64,000 bases of DNA, taken from positions 36,590-100,589 of the forward strand of contig MU129120.1 of assembly GCA_014904985.1 (NCBI GenBank). The letters are read 5' to 3'. Below the pieces are notes generated by a model. That model was not told where the DNA came from and did not search any database. It was given only the letters and a program-made list of their open reading frames with translations. Positions 12,863 to 25,795 of the stretch are shown in pieces. This DNA is from Hydnum rufescens UP504. Lineage: Eukaryota; Basidiomycota; Agaricomycetes; Cantharellales; Hydnaceae. How positions within the stretch are numbered: position 1 is the first letter of the stretch; each line of letters starts with the position of its first letter. The position numbers were made by a program, and so were the translations under genes.

Positions 12863-13799
12863 GGAAATGTTGCAGGTTTGGGGCAGAGTGTGTGTGCGCA
12901 GAATCGTCGGGAGCGAATTGGGAACAAATTCAAATTTCCTAAGGGTCAATGAACTTCGAAATCTTTAGAACATCCAGAAAGACCCACATTTGTAAAACAA
13001 CCTCTAAGCTCTAGAGTAGGCGGTGTCCTGGTTCACTCATTTTGACACTGACTTTGGCCAAAAACTTGGGTGCAAATCCACTGATTTGCGGGTAAGTTTG
13101 GCTTCAAAGATTCAAAAATCAGCGAAATGATCTGTAATCAATCTAGAACGGATGCCTTGCATTTTGATGCATCATAGATTTGAGAAATAGCACGCAGGAG
13201 GTTTGAGGAGCTCTATATCTCGTTTTCGTCCCCGCGGCTAATTCCGGACCGTGAGATATTACTCTTTATGGTAATAACAATTCGCTGATGCCATCTTGTG
13301 TTTTAAGGGGCCCTGGATACCACACTGAGGATCGTAGAGGTCCTGTAACTGTGCCTGGGGCAGTACCAAACTCCCAGTGTGAGAAGCTTCCCCCCAGGGA
13401 GCTTGGAAGAGGTAAATACTATAGTTATATCCGAGATAAACGATCTCGGTGCACTGCAAACATAAATGATGCCCTACGGCGTTGTTAATCGGACTTGTTC
13501 TTCGGGCTGTCTCTTATTGCCGTTACTGTAATTTCGGGTTCTACGTTTGCTACATAATTCGGATATACTGTAGGACTTGCTACTGCGGTCGAGACCAAGT
13601 TTGCAGATGCCATAACGACTGAAAGAGTCTGCTTTGCATCGTCCTTCCGCTTCTCTATCGTTGTGCCACATATGGTCTTGTTTGGTCTGGACCTCATGAA
13701 TACTTAAAATTTGACCCAACTGAGCGAAATCCGTCACATCTGTCGGGATTATGGTAACCATTTCACCCTACCCGTAATCTGAACTAGCCCGCATGCCAC
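12863..13799. other. Intergenic stretch, nothing recognised
   Basis: No conserved protein, RNA or repeat is apparent. A small inverted pair flanks 13300-13460 but is not strong enough to call. Confidence 0.4.
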
Positions 13800-14530
13800 A
13801 GAATCTCCGGTAACAACATTGGCCCAGTTTACGGTGGTTCCTTTATACCCTCACGAAGCTCACCCTAGCCTTCCCCTCCCGATTATCGGGCGGCTCCATA
13901 GTGTACCTCACATATAGGCTAATCAGAGAGATGTCATCATCCACCATGGCATCATGCCCGTCTCGTGTTCTAAGCTGTGTATCAAGTCAAGTGAATGAGC
14001 GAATGATGATTATGGAGTTGGGACTCACGTGGATCGTGCTAATCGACTGTTGATACAATACCCATACACTAGATGCATCCCTGGCCCAGATCATCTGCTT
14101 CCTTTGGCGCTGCTGCACATCATCGTAGCCCCATAGCTGAATAGCAACGAGAAACACAGAGAGCAATGCTACAAGGCTTCCGAAGAAGACCGCCAGAGGC
14201 TGGTTGTGAGGAGTCTTTGAGCAAGTTCGGTACCTCTTGAATCACCAGAAGACCCTCGGGCAGATGACCGATATCAAGAAGAATGTCGAAAAAGAGTGAG
14301 CTGCCTACATCAGGATGAATACTAACGGGTCGCTCAGTGCCGCCCAAAGCACCAAAGCCACTTTGAAGAGGTTGCTAGGGAAGAGGGAGAGATCTGGGGG
14401 AAACACATCTGGGCGATTCTCAGCACGAGGGCAGCTTCCCGCGATGCAAACGAATCGACCGGATGTATTCTGCCCAGATCTTCGTTCTGGAACCTGGCAA
14501 ACTCTGGTGGACGGCTCCCGCTTTTTTCGC
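13800..14530 (-). pseudogene. Second decayed partial copy of the TPR gene
   Basis: Minus-strand translation of 14350-14040 retraces the C-terminus of the TPR gene: DILLDIGHLPEGLLVIQEV matches DILLALGRLPEALLAIQEAV, SRCYSAMG matches ARCYSNMG, and beyond it a fragment ending in W..L.. matches the DDLDQWMRTVYG tail. The 3' flank (13840-13935) matches the 3' flank of the parent. Frames change several times and no repeat is intact. Together with 7041-8068 this makes three copies in 7.5 kb in the same orientation. Confidence 0.52.
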
Positions 14531-17235
14531 ATTTTCCAAGTAAAGTGACATGTAGACCTGGAAGATGCGGATAGACTGGGGAGACCTTGGTAAACGAATC
14601 GGCGATAGGCTCAGCGCCATACTCCTGTGGAAATCCGCCCCCAGACCTCGAAATTCCCCAGTGGGGTCCGATCTTGACATCTGGAACGGCCCTGGTGCAA
14701 GTGTGCCGAGGGCTCACCAAACTTTCTGGAGTCTGAACCGTTGGATCCTGGGCTTCGAAAATTTCGAGTTTCTGGTTCTGGTTGTTTCCACGAAGATGAA
14801 GTCATGTGACCGCTTTGGCAACTTGCTTCCGATGGTATGGGCAGCACTCTATCTGAACTCTGAAGAGGGGCACATCCTGCACCCCAAAGACCACGATACG
14901 ATTTTAAGTAGGGTCGTCGGTTTGATGTGGTGTCACCCTACGAAGACAGGGACGACACGTCGATCACTCTCTCGTTCATCTTCGAGTACCGACCCCGCGA
15001 AAATGGCGCGGGCAATGGCTTGCCATGTGAGGTTAATGGGGCTTGTTATTCTGCTGCACGCGTTGGACGCGTATGGGTCGGTTTCGTCTCTGGATCTAAG
15101 CACGTCCACTAGCCCAACGACAGCCACTTGCTTTGGCAATCGAAATTGTGCCTTAGACTTCATCCCGATCTTAACCTTATGGCCGCAAGTTTCTATCGCT
15201 CTGCGCTCTCTTGGTATCGTGTATTTTACTTGTCCGCAGATGGTGGATGCCTTCCGACGATCTTCCGTCCCGCTGATGCGAGGACTGTACACCGTAGTCT
15301 ATCGCCCCGACGCTTGTCTTCGGTGGTGTATTGGAGCTTGGTTGCCCCACGTACTTCAGGTCTCGAACATATACAATCTGATGCGATAATGTCTGTATTA
15401 TCTTTCTTGGCCTTCTTTGCGTAGCGCGGTCCCAGAAGAATACATGGACTTCATTTCTCCGAGGCTGAATGTCCGTACTCACTTTGCGACGGCCGCAGCC
15501 CAGGTTGAGAAAGACTATCACTAAACCTCCCAACGCGAGAGACCCACCATTGTGACCGATTTTCTCGGGCCTCCCGTGAAAATAGTGACAAGTGGAAGCA
15601 TAATCGGAGCTGAAGCCGGTTTGGCAACAATTACAGTATGAATCAAACATTCTGTAGAATAATTGGCATCGAGAGAGAACGGACACGGGTGCGAAGTAAT
15701 GGGTGCATAAGTCGCGCATGTCAACACGGCGCCATACATGTAATCAAGGAAAATGGGCGACGGGGGTGATTGCAGTCTGCAAGAAATGGCAATATGCGTT
15801 AGGTGACGCCAAGTGTCCCTGAATATCCAGATCCTTTCCCCCCCCCTCCGCTGTCCAATTATAGATGCCTTTGAAGGCATCGAGTTTCCTCCGTGTCGTT
15901 CCCCTTTCTCTCTTCTAGCAATCTTACTCGTCCCCTTCCGATCGTCCACCTTCTCTTCTCCCTTTATATATACCGAGATGCATCCCAAGGATATATCTCA
16001 ACACATTTCAGGCCTCTTCATGGGCTCCGAACCGATGCCCCGTGGTTTCTGCATGGATAGATCTCGGGAACATACAAAGATGAGAAAAGTGTACAATCAG
16101 TGCAGCAAGGAGAGGTCTTCAGAATGAAATCGTGAAGGATCTGCCGTTATTCATTTGTCAACGGGTGGGGAAAGGGGAGTCTAACACCCAAGATCCCCCA
16201 AGCAGAGGGATAGCAGCGTTGGCGACTATAGAATATCACCATCGGCAAAGAATGCTCGAGGCTACTTTGCGTTATTGTACAGGCTGGTAAGTCACCCAGG
16301 CGCTCTTCTCAATGCGGGTCGGCGAAGGTAGGTTGAGAGCTGTCATATTTACCGTAAGCGGGTACACTTTGCACATGAGACTATCACCATTTCCAAAGAA
16401 TGCTCGAGGACACTTTGTGTTACACGCGAACAATGAGCCGATAAGTCATCTAGGTACTCGAGGGTTGTCACATTTACCGTAAGTAGATACACTTTGTATA
16501 TGTAGAGCACACTACTTACGAAAACATACCCAACGTCGACGAATAAGGAGCCACAAGATATGGAGGAACCCTGCAAGAGCGGAGCGATGAGGGTCTTGGC
16601 CGATGTAAAGCCCGGGAGTCAGAAAAGGGGGATGTGAAAGAGTGGTCGGGATCACGGTTTCCAAGCCCATTCTCGGACAGATCCCCCCGGCCCCACATGT
16701 CCTTTTGTTCTGGAATCAAGGCCTTACGCGGCTAAGGATGGGTGTCGTGAGAGGCGATTCGATCTACTATCGGGGCGTGCGCTCTTACGACAGTTAGGTG
16801 TCATCAAGGGCGAGGACATACATATCCAGCAACCAAAACCAGATGGCGATATTATACCCGTAGGAACACCGGATACATCTCCGACAACATCTCCGACAAC
16901 GAAGAGAATAAAAGGATCTGAGACTAAGAGGCGGTGTCTCTGAAGGAACGAGGCGCAGTTTTACTAGGACACCAACTGCCAACTGGAGCCGATGAATCCA
17001 GCAAAATTTCCCACGGGGAAATAGAAATCCAGCGCTGGTGCATAGATACGCAACAGCCTACAGGACAAAAGCAAGAAATATTTATTTAGATGATAAGACG
17101 CTGTAGGAACATGTTTCCTATGGCCGTGCTTCAAGAGTCGGTCGCGACTAGTAAGTAGTTGTGTGACAGTGACAGCGTGACGGGTACACACCTAAGACAC
17201 GGAAGAATAAATATCAACGCGTGCTTCCTTTCGCC
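14531..17235. other. Long stretch without a secure gene
   Basis: Open frames occur on both strands but none resembles a known family. On the minus strand about 15780-15450 there is a hydrophobic segment (LALGGLVIVFLNLG followed by CGRRK) after a Cys/Ser/Pro-rich part, in two adjoining frames; this could be the relic of a small single-pass membrane protein. The remainder contains the imperfect tandem repeat at 16226-16505 listed separately. Confidence 0.35.
16226..16505. repeat. Imperfect two-copy tandem repeat, about 135-150 bp
   Basis: The block starting TATCACCATCGGCAAAGAAT (16231) recurs as TATCACCATTTCCAAAGAAT (16381). Both continue through GCTCGAGG, CTTTG.GTTA, AAGTCA.C.AGG, TGTCA.ATTTACCGTAAG and GATACACTTTG. 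The second copy is shorter by a deletion in its middle. No coding role is visible. Confidence 0.75.
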
Positions 17236-20200
17236 ATGCCCAACGGGCCAGCCAATGAAGGAGCCGGGGACCTCTTCGATGATCTCATATACTACCTCTC
17301 ACCCAGCCTCCTTCCAGACCACAGTCGTGTCGTACGCGCCATTATGAGCAAGAACGGCGCGAAGGAAGCTCAGAGAAAAGATATCCGATCCGCCACGCAT
17401 ATTATATCCGAGTCGCACTTCCTCGAGAGGCTCGAGTTTGGAGAGGTGGGTCTACGTGACGACGTGGCTATCGTTACGGTGAGTGAACTCAAGCGTGCTT
17501 CCAGTAGAAGGAACTGAGTGAAGGAATCGTGTTAGCCTCAATGGGTGTGGTCTGCCGTGTGGCTTGGCCGACTTCCTGCGTAAGCGTGTGCTGATAATAT
17601 AGGTCCTCGATCTGGCTCTATTGCCTGACTGATATGCTCGCTGCTCCAGGGCCCGTGGGTTCTCCACCGACCCACGCATGATATTCTCTGGAATCGTAGG
17701 ATGTAGCTCAGATGTGAGCCCGTTATTTCTATAGTACAAAGACTGGACCCTGGGAGATCTTACCAAATTAGTATAACAGATCCCTGCTGGCGATCGCGAG
17801 GCTATTGCAGCTGGGATCCAAAGTTTAGGAGGACAGTGGCGAAATGCCCTTACCAAAGAAGTCACTCATCTGTTCGTTTTGACGCCTGGAGGGGTTTGTT
17901 TATTCTCGTCTGACCTTCCACCTACCTGGATGATAAGCTCTGATTTCGTAGGACAAATATAACAGTGCGATCCACTACTACAACCTCATTGGACAGCCTT
18001 ATGTTGTCACACCCCACTGGTTCGACGACTCATTCAAATGCCAGCGAGTGCAGCCTGTCACTCAATACCTGTTCCCTGATCCCCCTGTTCTTCACTCCCA
18101 ATCCATCATATCTCAAATCCTGACCGCACACAAAGATGAAGGCGAGGCCGTCGTTTCTAAGCTTGAACAGGCCCTTGCAGGTAAATTCGGCCCGCCGAAA
18201 ATCCGAACCCCCCAAGAGCGGGAGAAGGATCGGCAGACGTCGCGGGAGAATGCCGCAGCCGCCGAACGCCTCTCTATCATGAAGTCCGTGGAAGCCCAGG
18301 CGAGTTTCGAGAACATTGACGTGCCGAATGGTGCCGGTGGAGAATTTAATGACCTTTGGGACGGGAGGAAGATTCATATCAGCCCCACGGTGAACGCTCG
18401 TTTGCGCGGTTCTATTGGGGTTAGGGTTCAAGCGGGTGGAGGAATTATTGTCAATGATCCTGAGAGGGATGACTTCGACATCCTTGTCACACCGCACACC
18501 GGAGGTCCGATATATGATGCTGTCAGTGCTTCCTTTTGTACCCATTAATATCGCTTGCTAAGTATGAGAACTAATTCAGGCTAGGCGGGACAAGAAATTG
18601 ATCGGTACAATTGAATGGCTATTCTACTGTCATTCAACAGGCCGGATCAGCTTTCCTGATGATCACCTTGTCCACATTCCTTGTCCCAAAGACACCATAC
18701 CTGAATTTCAAGCAACGGTGCGGATTTGCAACAATTCTTTGGACTGCACTCAAGTTTTTGTGATGATTAGACTTTAACTATTTCTGGTTACACCGGATTA
18801 TCGCGCGAATACCTCAAGACTCTGCTCTCCCGGATGGGGGCACCAGTTACACCGGAGATGACTCGTCAGTCCACTAAAATATGTGTGGCATCCAAGTAAG
18901 CTGTCTCTCTTTGTTTCTGTGTAAGTATTAGCGATGTGCCTGCTTTAATTCGACATTAGGTTAAATAGTGCCAAGACTAAATTCGCGGACCAGTGGGGGG
19001 TTCCTGTTGTCAACCATCTGTGGGTGGAAGAGTGCGTCAAGCAATGGCGTTTCGTGCATCCGAGTGTCCAGGCTGGGCGTTTCACGAATTATCCACCCTC
19101 CGTGGACTATGGGAACCTCCTCGGCCAGCGAATAGCCCACGCGACGAGAGCGGAAAGCGCAGACACCAGGAGACTACCTCAGGGGATGGCATCAGAACGC
19201 GTCAGCGAGACGGCTGCTTCTGGTGATATCTCCATGCATGAGGCTCCCATCCGGACCTCTCCCATCATCAGTCCCCCAGGCAGTGCATCCGAAATCGAGC
19301 AAGCTGTGACTTTGGACGGAAAGGATGAAGAGAACCCACTCGATGGGGATCGCTGGTCGTCGCCGTCGGCCGGAAGCCGACGAGACAGTCGAACAACCTC
19401 GGACATCTTCATCGAAAGCAAAGGCCAGTGAGACAATTCACGCATCACCTACGAAAAGTGCTGCAGAAGCTGAGGAGGAAGAAAATGTTCGCGACCATGC
19501 CCCACCATCGACTGCAAAAGTAGTCTTGGTCGAGGACGTTGAGATGGGAGAACCGCCTCTCCACAGAAGCCACGGTGACGGTCCCATCTCGGCCGTGAAG
19601 CAATTGAATCACACTCATTCAGATGAGGATAGTGATGACGAGCTCCTCAGTGCGGAACAGATCCTGGCGCAAAGTCGGCTGAAGCCTTCGGCAAGGTCGG
19701 GGCCTACACTATTACCCAAGTCTAAATCGTCGTCTAAGATCGCGCCAAAACGTCAACGCGCCAGGGCTGGAGGTCGAGGTTCTACTCCGTTGTCCCCCAA
19801 ACAGGGAAAGCAAGGCACACAGCTTCCGTAGAGATGGTGGACAGTGATACCGAGTCTTTCTCTCCTCCGAAGAGGTCCGGCCCCGCGCCCAAACCACGAT
19901 TTTCGCAAAAGACCACACCAGCGGCGGCGCCAAGGACTACGGCAATGACGCCTGAAATCCTGATCTCGGGTCCGAACATTCCTCGTCGGACAAATAGTGT
20001 GAATCCTGCAGCCGGGCCCAGCCGAGCCCCTCAACGGGACAAGGACCTTCGTCGTCGAGAATCTACAACGACTCCAGAAGCGGACGCCCCCGCGTCGCCT
20101 ACGCCGAGCAAACGATCTCTGAAGAAACGTGCCAGTGAGAACCTGTTGGCCTCGAATAAGGCATCAACATCGAAAGCCAAATCTAGTAACACCAAGGTCA

Positions 20201-21577
20201 GCGAGGGAGATTCGGTGGCGAAGTCGTCGCGACCCACAGCCGTTGCGTCTTCGTCACGATACACCCGCGATAGTGTGGCGACTAGTTCCGATGATGGGCG
20301 TTCGAGGCGTGCGGCTGCGGTGCGGGCTCGTGTAGGCCTAGCGGCTGATATCGAGGATGCGAACGCGCATTCGGCGAGTTTGAAGGCCAGCAAGGGGAAC
20401 ATACATAAACTTAGTTTGGGTAAACGAACGCGTTCAGAGGCGATGTCGACGGATGAAGATGGAGACAGTGAAAATGGAAGATCTGAAATGCGGCACGTCA
20501 AAGCAAAAACGCTGCCGAAGGTGTGTACATTCGTACTCTTTCAAATGAAGATGGACTGGCGGTTCTCAACTCACATCCTGGCAAAGATCGTCAATATTGA
20601 CGAGTCTGAATCTGAGACTGGGAGGGTTAGGTATGATTCCATGTGCGTGATCGCTCCAGAGGCCTGTGTTGAATGTCCCTTTCTTTATGAGCAGGTCGAA
20701 AGAGCCACTGCCACAGCGCAATGTTAAGATCAAGATCTTGTTGACTAAGGCGAAGATTCCCACTACCAGCGCAGCGTACAAGGTACGGCAACACAGTCAT
20801 GACAATTCACACATCACTGACTCTGGGAAATCCTTGGACAATTCTAAGACGATCAAGAAGCTTGCCGTGCTCACCGAGAATCCGGCAGAGTGCACCCATT
20901 TGGTGTCTTCCATGATCTCCCGTACTTCGAAATTCCTGAGGGCGATGAATGTGGCACCGTTTGTGTTGAAACCAGAGTGGGTAACCGAGTCTGCTAAAGC
21001 TCGTCGCTTACTGCGTGAGTCCCCTTGCCTGCTTGGGTTCTGATCTAGTAAAGTTTTGTCGATGGAGGTTGACGAGAATTCGGCCACTCAGCCGAAGCGG
21101 ATTTTAAATTGGACGACCCTGACGGTGAACAGAAGTATCATTTTATTCTGGACGAAGCGCTGCAAAGAGCTAAACGAGGAAAGCTGTTTGCGGGCTTTAC
21201 GCTGTATGTGACGCCTAAAGTTGGACTGAATCTCGAAGAGTTGGAGGAGGTCATCAAGTTTGCGGGCGGAAAGGTACGTTGCATTCAGCTTATTCGCGTT
21301 GGAACAGGTTTGATTGAGAAGTGGCGGGTATTGGAACGTTTCGTTTTCCTCTCAAAAAAAAAAGATGATAAAGAGCAGTGCGCTGCAGAAACGACAAGCA
21401 TACAAGGAGAAGACGTTCATGATATCAAGCTATGAAGACCAGAATTTATGGCAAGACCTAGCTTCGAGCGGGACACCGATCTACAATCATGCGCTCGTCC
21501 TGAATAGTATCCTGAGGCAAGAATTGGATCTGGATGGTCTGGTGGAAACTGTTGCCCTCCAACTTGAGGACTCTTAG
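17236..21577 (+). CDS. Multi-BRCT DNA-damage scaffold (Rtt107/Brc1/PTIP type)
   Basis: A long multi-exon gene with BRCT domains at both ends. The N-terminal set contains THLFVLTPGG and YVVTPHWFDDSFKC (about 17830-18040), a third domain around ISPTVNARLRGSIGVRVQAG to LIGTIEWLFYCHSTGR (18360-18650), and a fourth around TISGYTGLSREYLKTLLSRM to VVNHLWVEECVKQWRF (18770-19050). A long Ser/Lys/Arg-rich linker (19100-20520) follows. The C-terminal pair contains ECTHLVSSMISRTSKFLRAM, KPEWVTESAKA and AGFTLYVTPKVGLNLEELEE, ending at 21577. This layout is that of yeast Rtt107, fission-yeast Brc1 and animal PTIP, whose C-terminal BRCT pair binds phosphorylated H2A at damaged forks. Introns (for example donors at 17478, 20521, 20790 and 21274) are GT..AG. 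Inside the linker the frame changes near 19345 (GGGG run) and 19793 (CCCCC run); both can be restored by one base, so assembly error is likely. Start 17236 is the first ATG before the first BRCT. Confidence 0.85.
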
Positions 21578-22729
21578 TGACTCGTGGGTGTGGCAATCAT
21601 GCTAGTCTCCATGGCTTGATCTTCCTTTGTGTCATATGCTGTTAAATGGACTTTTTTTTTTTTGGATGTCATCCCGATCGTCTAGCAATATTGATGTACT
21701 CAATTCAAAGGAGTTTTTGATGGAAGAGAGAGTGGGATGGGTGATTTTGTCAGTTCGACCACCATCAAAGCTACCGAGCTTCCTCTGTGACTGCTAGACA
21801 CACTGTGCAGGAGCTCAACGGTGTTACTATTACGATCCTCCACAGGGGTTAGCCCCCGTGCCAGGTGTTAACAGAAGCCAAGCCCTGACAATTCAGCCAC
21901 TGCTTTGTCTGAATCCTAGTAAAGGCGAGATTCAATGGTGGACACACCCAGGCGTCTCGATTTTCCTTTCGAGTGCTTTTGTGGCTTGATAGTGGTACAG
22001 ACATTCCTGCGGCGCCGGTCATACGGCACGAAACACGGGGCGTGCGCCTTGTCACAGACCTGAAAGTACCAATAAGACGTGCGTACCAATCACTCTTTCC
22101 TCGAGGTCCATTCTTCGAAGACCGCTTGTTATCTATTCCAGAATCCTAAGCACCACCTGGGGGTGACGATGGGTGGATGGCTGACTAATGAGGCAGGATT
22201 CTTCAGGATTGGCTTAGCTAGGATGAATTCGGCTAGGAACGGCGTAGGGGTGACCCAAGTGTGAGTACTGTACGTGGGATCGGGACTGTCCACGGAGAAG
22301 ACTTAATATTAATGCAGAGATGAGAGTCAAATTAAAGGTACTCGAAGGGCCCCCATCTTTGGGGAGCTGCACTGGCCGTGAGATTGGGTGTTGGTTTCCA
22401 GTGATTCCAGCTGTCAATAATTATTAGCCCCGCCGCCATGGAATCTGTCGTGTTTTGTGCCCAATTGCGGCTCCTCCACGGCTAATTCGAGCTATTTCCT
22501 AATATTACTTCTCTTTCTGCTCAACTTCCTCTACATCTATGGACGATCTCATTATTGTCTGATTCCCACGAGTCATAATCGTTACTCCATTTGGGATAAG
22601 CACTATTTATATTGGATGTCACATGTGTAACATCACTAACATGTCGAGCCACAAAGGCATCAACTTTTAGGGTTTGAATAAATAAAATATTTAACTCGTG
22701 AGTCTCTCACTTCTGGATTTACATGTACC
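21578..22729. other. Intergenic stretch, nothing recognised
   Basis: No coding or RNA gene recognised. The AT-rich part 22480-22720 lies just upstream of the next candidate start and may hold its promoter. Confidence 0.45.
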
Positions 22730-23400
22730 ATGTTCACTAAATCCCTCAAGCGCAAGCCCAGCGCCACCAACATCGTCACAGTTTGTTTCCAACCTTTCGA
22801 GCCACAAGGATCCTCATCCAGCGTGAATTATGAGAGACACCTCTCCTTTCGCTCCCACTCTGATTCTAAATATTCTGGGTCTACCTTGAATCGTGTCAAC
22901 CCAACTGTCGGTGAAATGCCATTCCATCACGTCCATATCGCTCACTTATTCCACATATTTCACAAACGCTTTCCGTGTTCATAGAATACCAAGTCCTCCT
23001 CTAGATGGGCAGGCCTGATGTCATTCTTCCCCTTCCTCACATCCTTCCTCCCCCCCTCCCACGCCTCCACTGTACACTCGACACCCGGAGGCATTCAAGT
23101 CCACAAAAGTGCCGCCTCACCGCAGAGTCCAGTCCCGTCCCCACTCGAAGGCACCACAACTCGGCCAGGATATTCAAAAGCCGTAGACAATCCATACCCA
23201 GCATCGTCATAACAGACGCAAACGATGACACGAACGAGTACGTCCCGGGCGACGAAAAGCCCGGGTACGTGACTTCTGCGGTCTCTCCGTCGCCGCCTGC
23301 GCCTGCGCCGTGGACGGTACCGAAAGGCAGTGTACTACTTTCTGTTCCTCCTGTGGTGTCGTTGCGCGTTCTGCCGCGGGCTGTGAATCGTGCAGGATAG
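22730..23400 (+). CDS. Hypothetical small basic protein
   Basis: An ATG at 22730 begins MFTKSLKRKPSATNI and is followed at once by a GT donor-like site. A second open segment (about 23060-23400) in another frame encodes a Ser/Pro/Arg-rich protein with SSPVPTRRHHNSARIF, SIPSIVITDANDD and DEKPGYVTSAVSPSPPAPAP, ending at a stop at 23398. One or two introns would join them. The composition is that of a real intrinsically disordered protein, but I do not recognise a family. The antisense frame over the same interval is also open and is the main alternative. Confidence 0.35.
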
Positions 23401-23989
23401 GAGATCGCAACCGCGCGGGCGTAGTAGGGATGCCAGTGGTCGAAAGGTCCTCTGACGCCGATCCTTGATCGAGAGTGAACGGGGGCACTGGAAGCTCAGG
23501 ATGGTGTCCAACAGCGAGGGGCCGAATCTTGTTGATGCCGTGTGATGATTGGCTTGGCCATTGGATCGCTTGTACCCATGGTCGTGGAGCGTTGTTCGGC
23601 GGGAAAAAAATGGGTACTTGTACTTGACTAAAATTCAGAATAGTCTTCCCTCGTTCCTTTTTTCGTTTCTGTTCATTTTCGTCGATGGCCCGTCTGATTT
23701 CATCACACTCTTTTGTTTTTCTCTTAACCGCTGTCTCCATCATCCCTGATATGTCACTGTGGAGTTTAATATAGACTTGTACTAATGGAATTATATTCAC
23801 ACAACACATACATACACATCGATGGGCGTCTGAGGGTAGTGAGCGTCCTTGATTGGATGGTGACTCGTCAGCGTCCGATAAATTCCCGAAGAAGAGCATA
23901 AGAGCATAATCCATATATCACTCATCCAAGCAATCACTCCCAAATAACAGGAAGTCCTTATTGTGTTGACCTGTGCATCGCCCAGCCGA

Positions 23990-25436
23990 TCAGGAAAAAC
24001 CACTGCGACCGCCATTCGCTCGTTCCTCCTCGTCCATGAGACTCCTAGCAAGTTCCGCATCCGCAGCCTCTTGTACCCTCAACCACTCCTGCTCCTCGCG
24101 CTGCAGATCCTCCGCCAAGAGTGCGTCCGCGTCGAGCATGCTCGCTATCTCGTCGTAGGCTGGTGGCAGAGCGAGCGAGGCAAGAGCGGTCCGATTCACT
24201 TGTTGTCGTCCTGGTACATCACCACCATCGTCATTCGATGTCGATGGTGGAGACGACAATGGTGATGGTGTTGCTTTAATCCCGGCGGCACTATTCCGTG
24301 GATTTGGACTCGCGTATTTTTGATTCCCGGGTCGAAGGAAACTGGGGACGGGTCCGAGAGGTGCGGGTCCTGATGATCCGTATGGCCGCACAGGTGGGTT
24401 ACTTTTTGCGGGCCTTGAAGTGGGGGAGGCGGAGAGATAGTCGAGGGTGGACCGAGTTTGCGGTGAGTGCGGAATGTAGGGTATGCTACCTGTCCCGGGG
24501 AGCCCTCCTAGTGTGCTTGGGAGCGGAGGACTTGTCGGAGACGGGGCGAGTGTGGAAGAGTGTGGCGGTGCGGCTCCGAATCGAGATGGGTTACTGTTCC
24601 TCGGAGGCTGTGTTAAAGGTGGCTGTGCTTGTGGATGGCGAGGTGGAAGCGGTGGGGCGGAGTCAGGGGGCTGTGGTCGGGGAGGCGGTGGACCCGGAAT
24701 CCCAGAGGCTGTGGAAAGGAGTTGTGTGCCTGGAGGGCTTGACAAGGGTTGCCAAAGACGTTCGTTTGCAGGGAGTTTGGATGGCCTCTGGGCTAGAGCT
24801 TTTGCCTGTATAGTGAATAGTGTCTCAGTGATCCGTGCTAGATGAACCCACAAGGATACAATGCGCACGGCAGGGAAAAATGTGAGTTCTACATAGACTT
24901 CGCCGCGTTGCGACCCGTCGAGCGATAATGGTACCCAATCTAAACAACATCAAAAATTGGGAAAAAAAAGGAGTCAGTACGTGGTTGCGCATACAACGTG
25001 GCCAACACAAGAAGCACCCTGCATACCATCAAACTCGCCACTCTCCAGAACGTCTTGAATCACGATCTCCCCCTCCCCGAGTCTCTCATCGACCCTCTTG
25101 CCCGCCGTAAAGACTCCCACCCTGAGGGTCTTCGATCCGTGACCAGCCACATCATGGTCATAGATCTCGAAGCGTATCTCCTCGTCCCACAGGGGATGCT
25201 GCCCACCTCTAGGATCTTCTTTCGTGCGCTTTCCCCCGCCCCCGAATCGAACGAGACAGTATGGGGATTGTTTGTAAATCGATGGATTTGGAAGATTTCT
25301 CTGTGTGCGCGATGGAACCAGGTAATGACGGGATGAGGGCCTAAATGTATCAGACGATAGCTTGAGACCGAACAAGAAACGTGCGTACGGCTTTAAGTAC
25401 GACGACCACAAGGGTACCGACCTTCTGAGGTGCCAT
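23990..25436 (-). CDS. C2-domain protein similar to Inn1/Fic1 (cytokinesis)
   Basis: The minus strand starts MAPQKVGTLVVVVLKA (exon 25389-25436), continues ARNLPNPSIYKQSPYCLVRF (exon 25027-25300), then DWVPLSLDGSQRGEVYVELT (exon from 24939), and after an intron with donor GTGCGC enters a long Pro/Ser-rich tail with many PxxP stretches. The tail ends with an acidic coiled segment (LLAEDLQREEQEWLRVQEAA) and a stop at 23990. A single N-terminal C2 domain followed by a proline-rich tail is the layout of budding-yeast Inn1 and fission-yeast Fic1, which link the contractile ring to septum synthesis by binding SH3 proteins such as Cyk3/Cdc15. The C2 part conserves the KARNLPN..KQ.PYC signature of that group. 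No frame damage seen. Assignment to this group rather than another fungal C2 protein is an inference from layout. Confidence 0.8.
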
Positions 25437-25795
25437 CGCTACCACACGAAGCTTGAAGTTAAAATTCTCGTTGCCTACGAATGTTCAGGACCAACATAAG
25501 TTCTCATCACATGACCCTTATGATATATCATATAACGAGCATTGCAATCCCCCAGTATAGGTTCCTTCTCACAACATAGCCCGCGGTCGGTGAGAGGAAT
25601 GTGGGGCGATGCTCGCTTAGAAGATTCACACACACGATATGCGATGAAGCACGGCCACACCCAAACGTGACACCATTACCCCGTGCGACTGGAATAATAT
25701 ATTACAAGCCAGCCGAGCTGAGGCCGATGAACGGATAGAGACGAGGACGATTATACAATAGACGACTGACGAGTACCTACTAAACGATCTAAAGC
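25437..25795. other. Short intergenic stretch between two minus-strand genes
   Basis: Nothing recognised. It contains the 5' flank of the C2 gene and the 3' flank of the GOT1 gene. Confidence 0.5.

Noticed and set aside
14565..15389. A 274-residue plus-strand open frame.
   Set aside because: No recognisable domain, atypical composition, and it overlaps the decayed TPR copy on the other strand.
24298..24845. Two plus-strand Gly/Val-rich frames.
   Set aside because: They are antisense to the proline-rich tail of the C2 protein.
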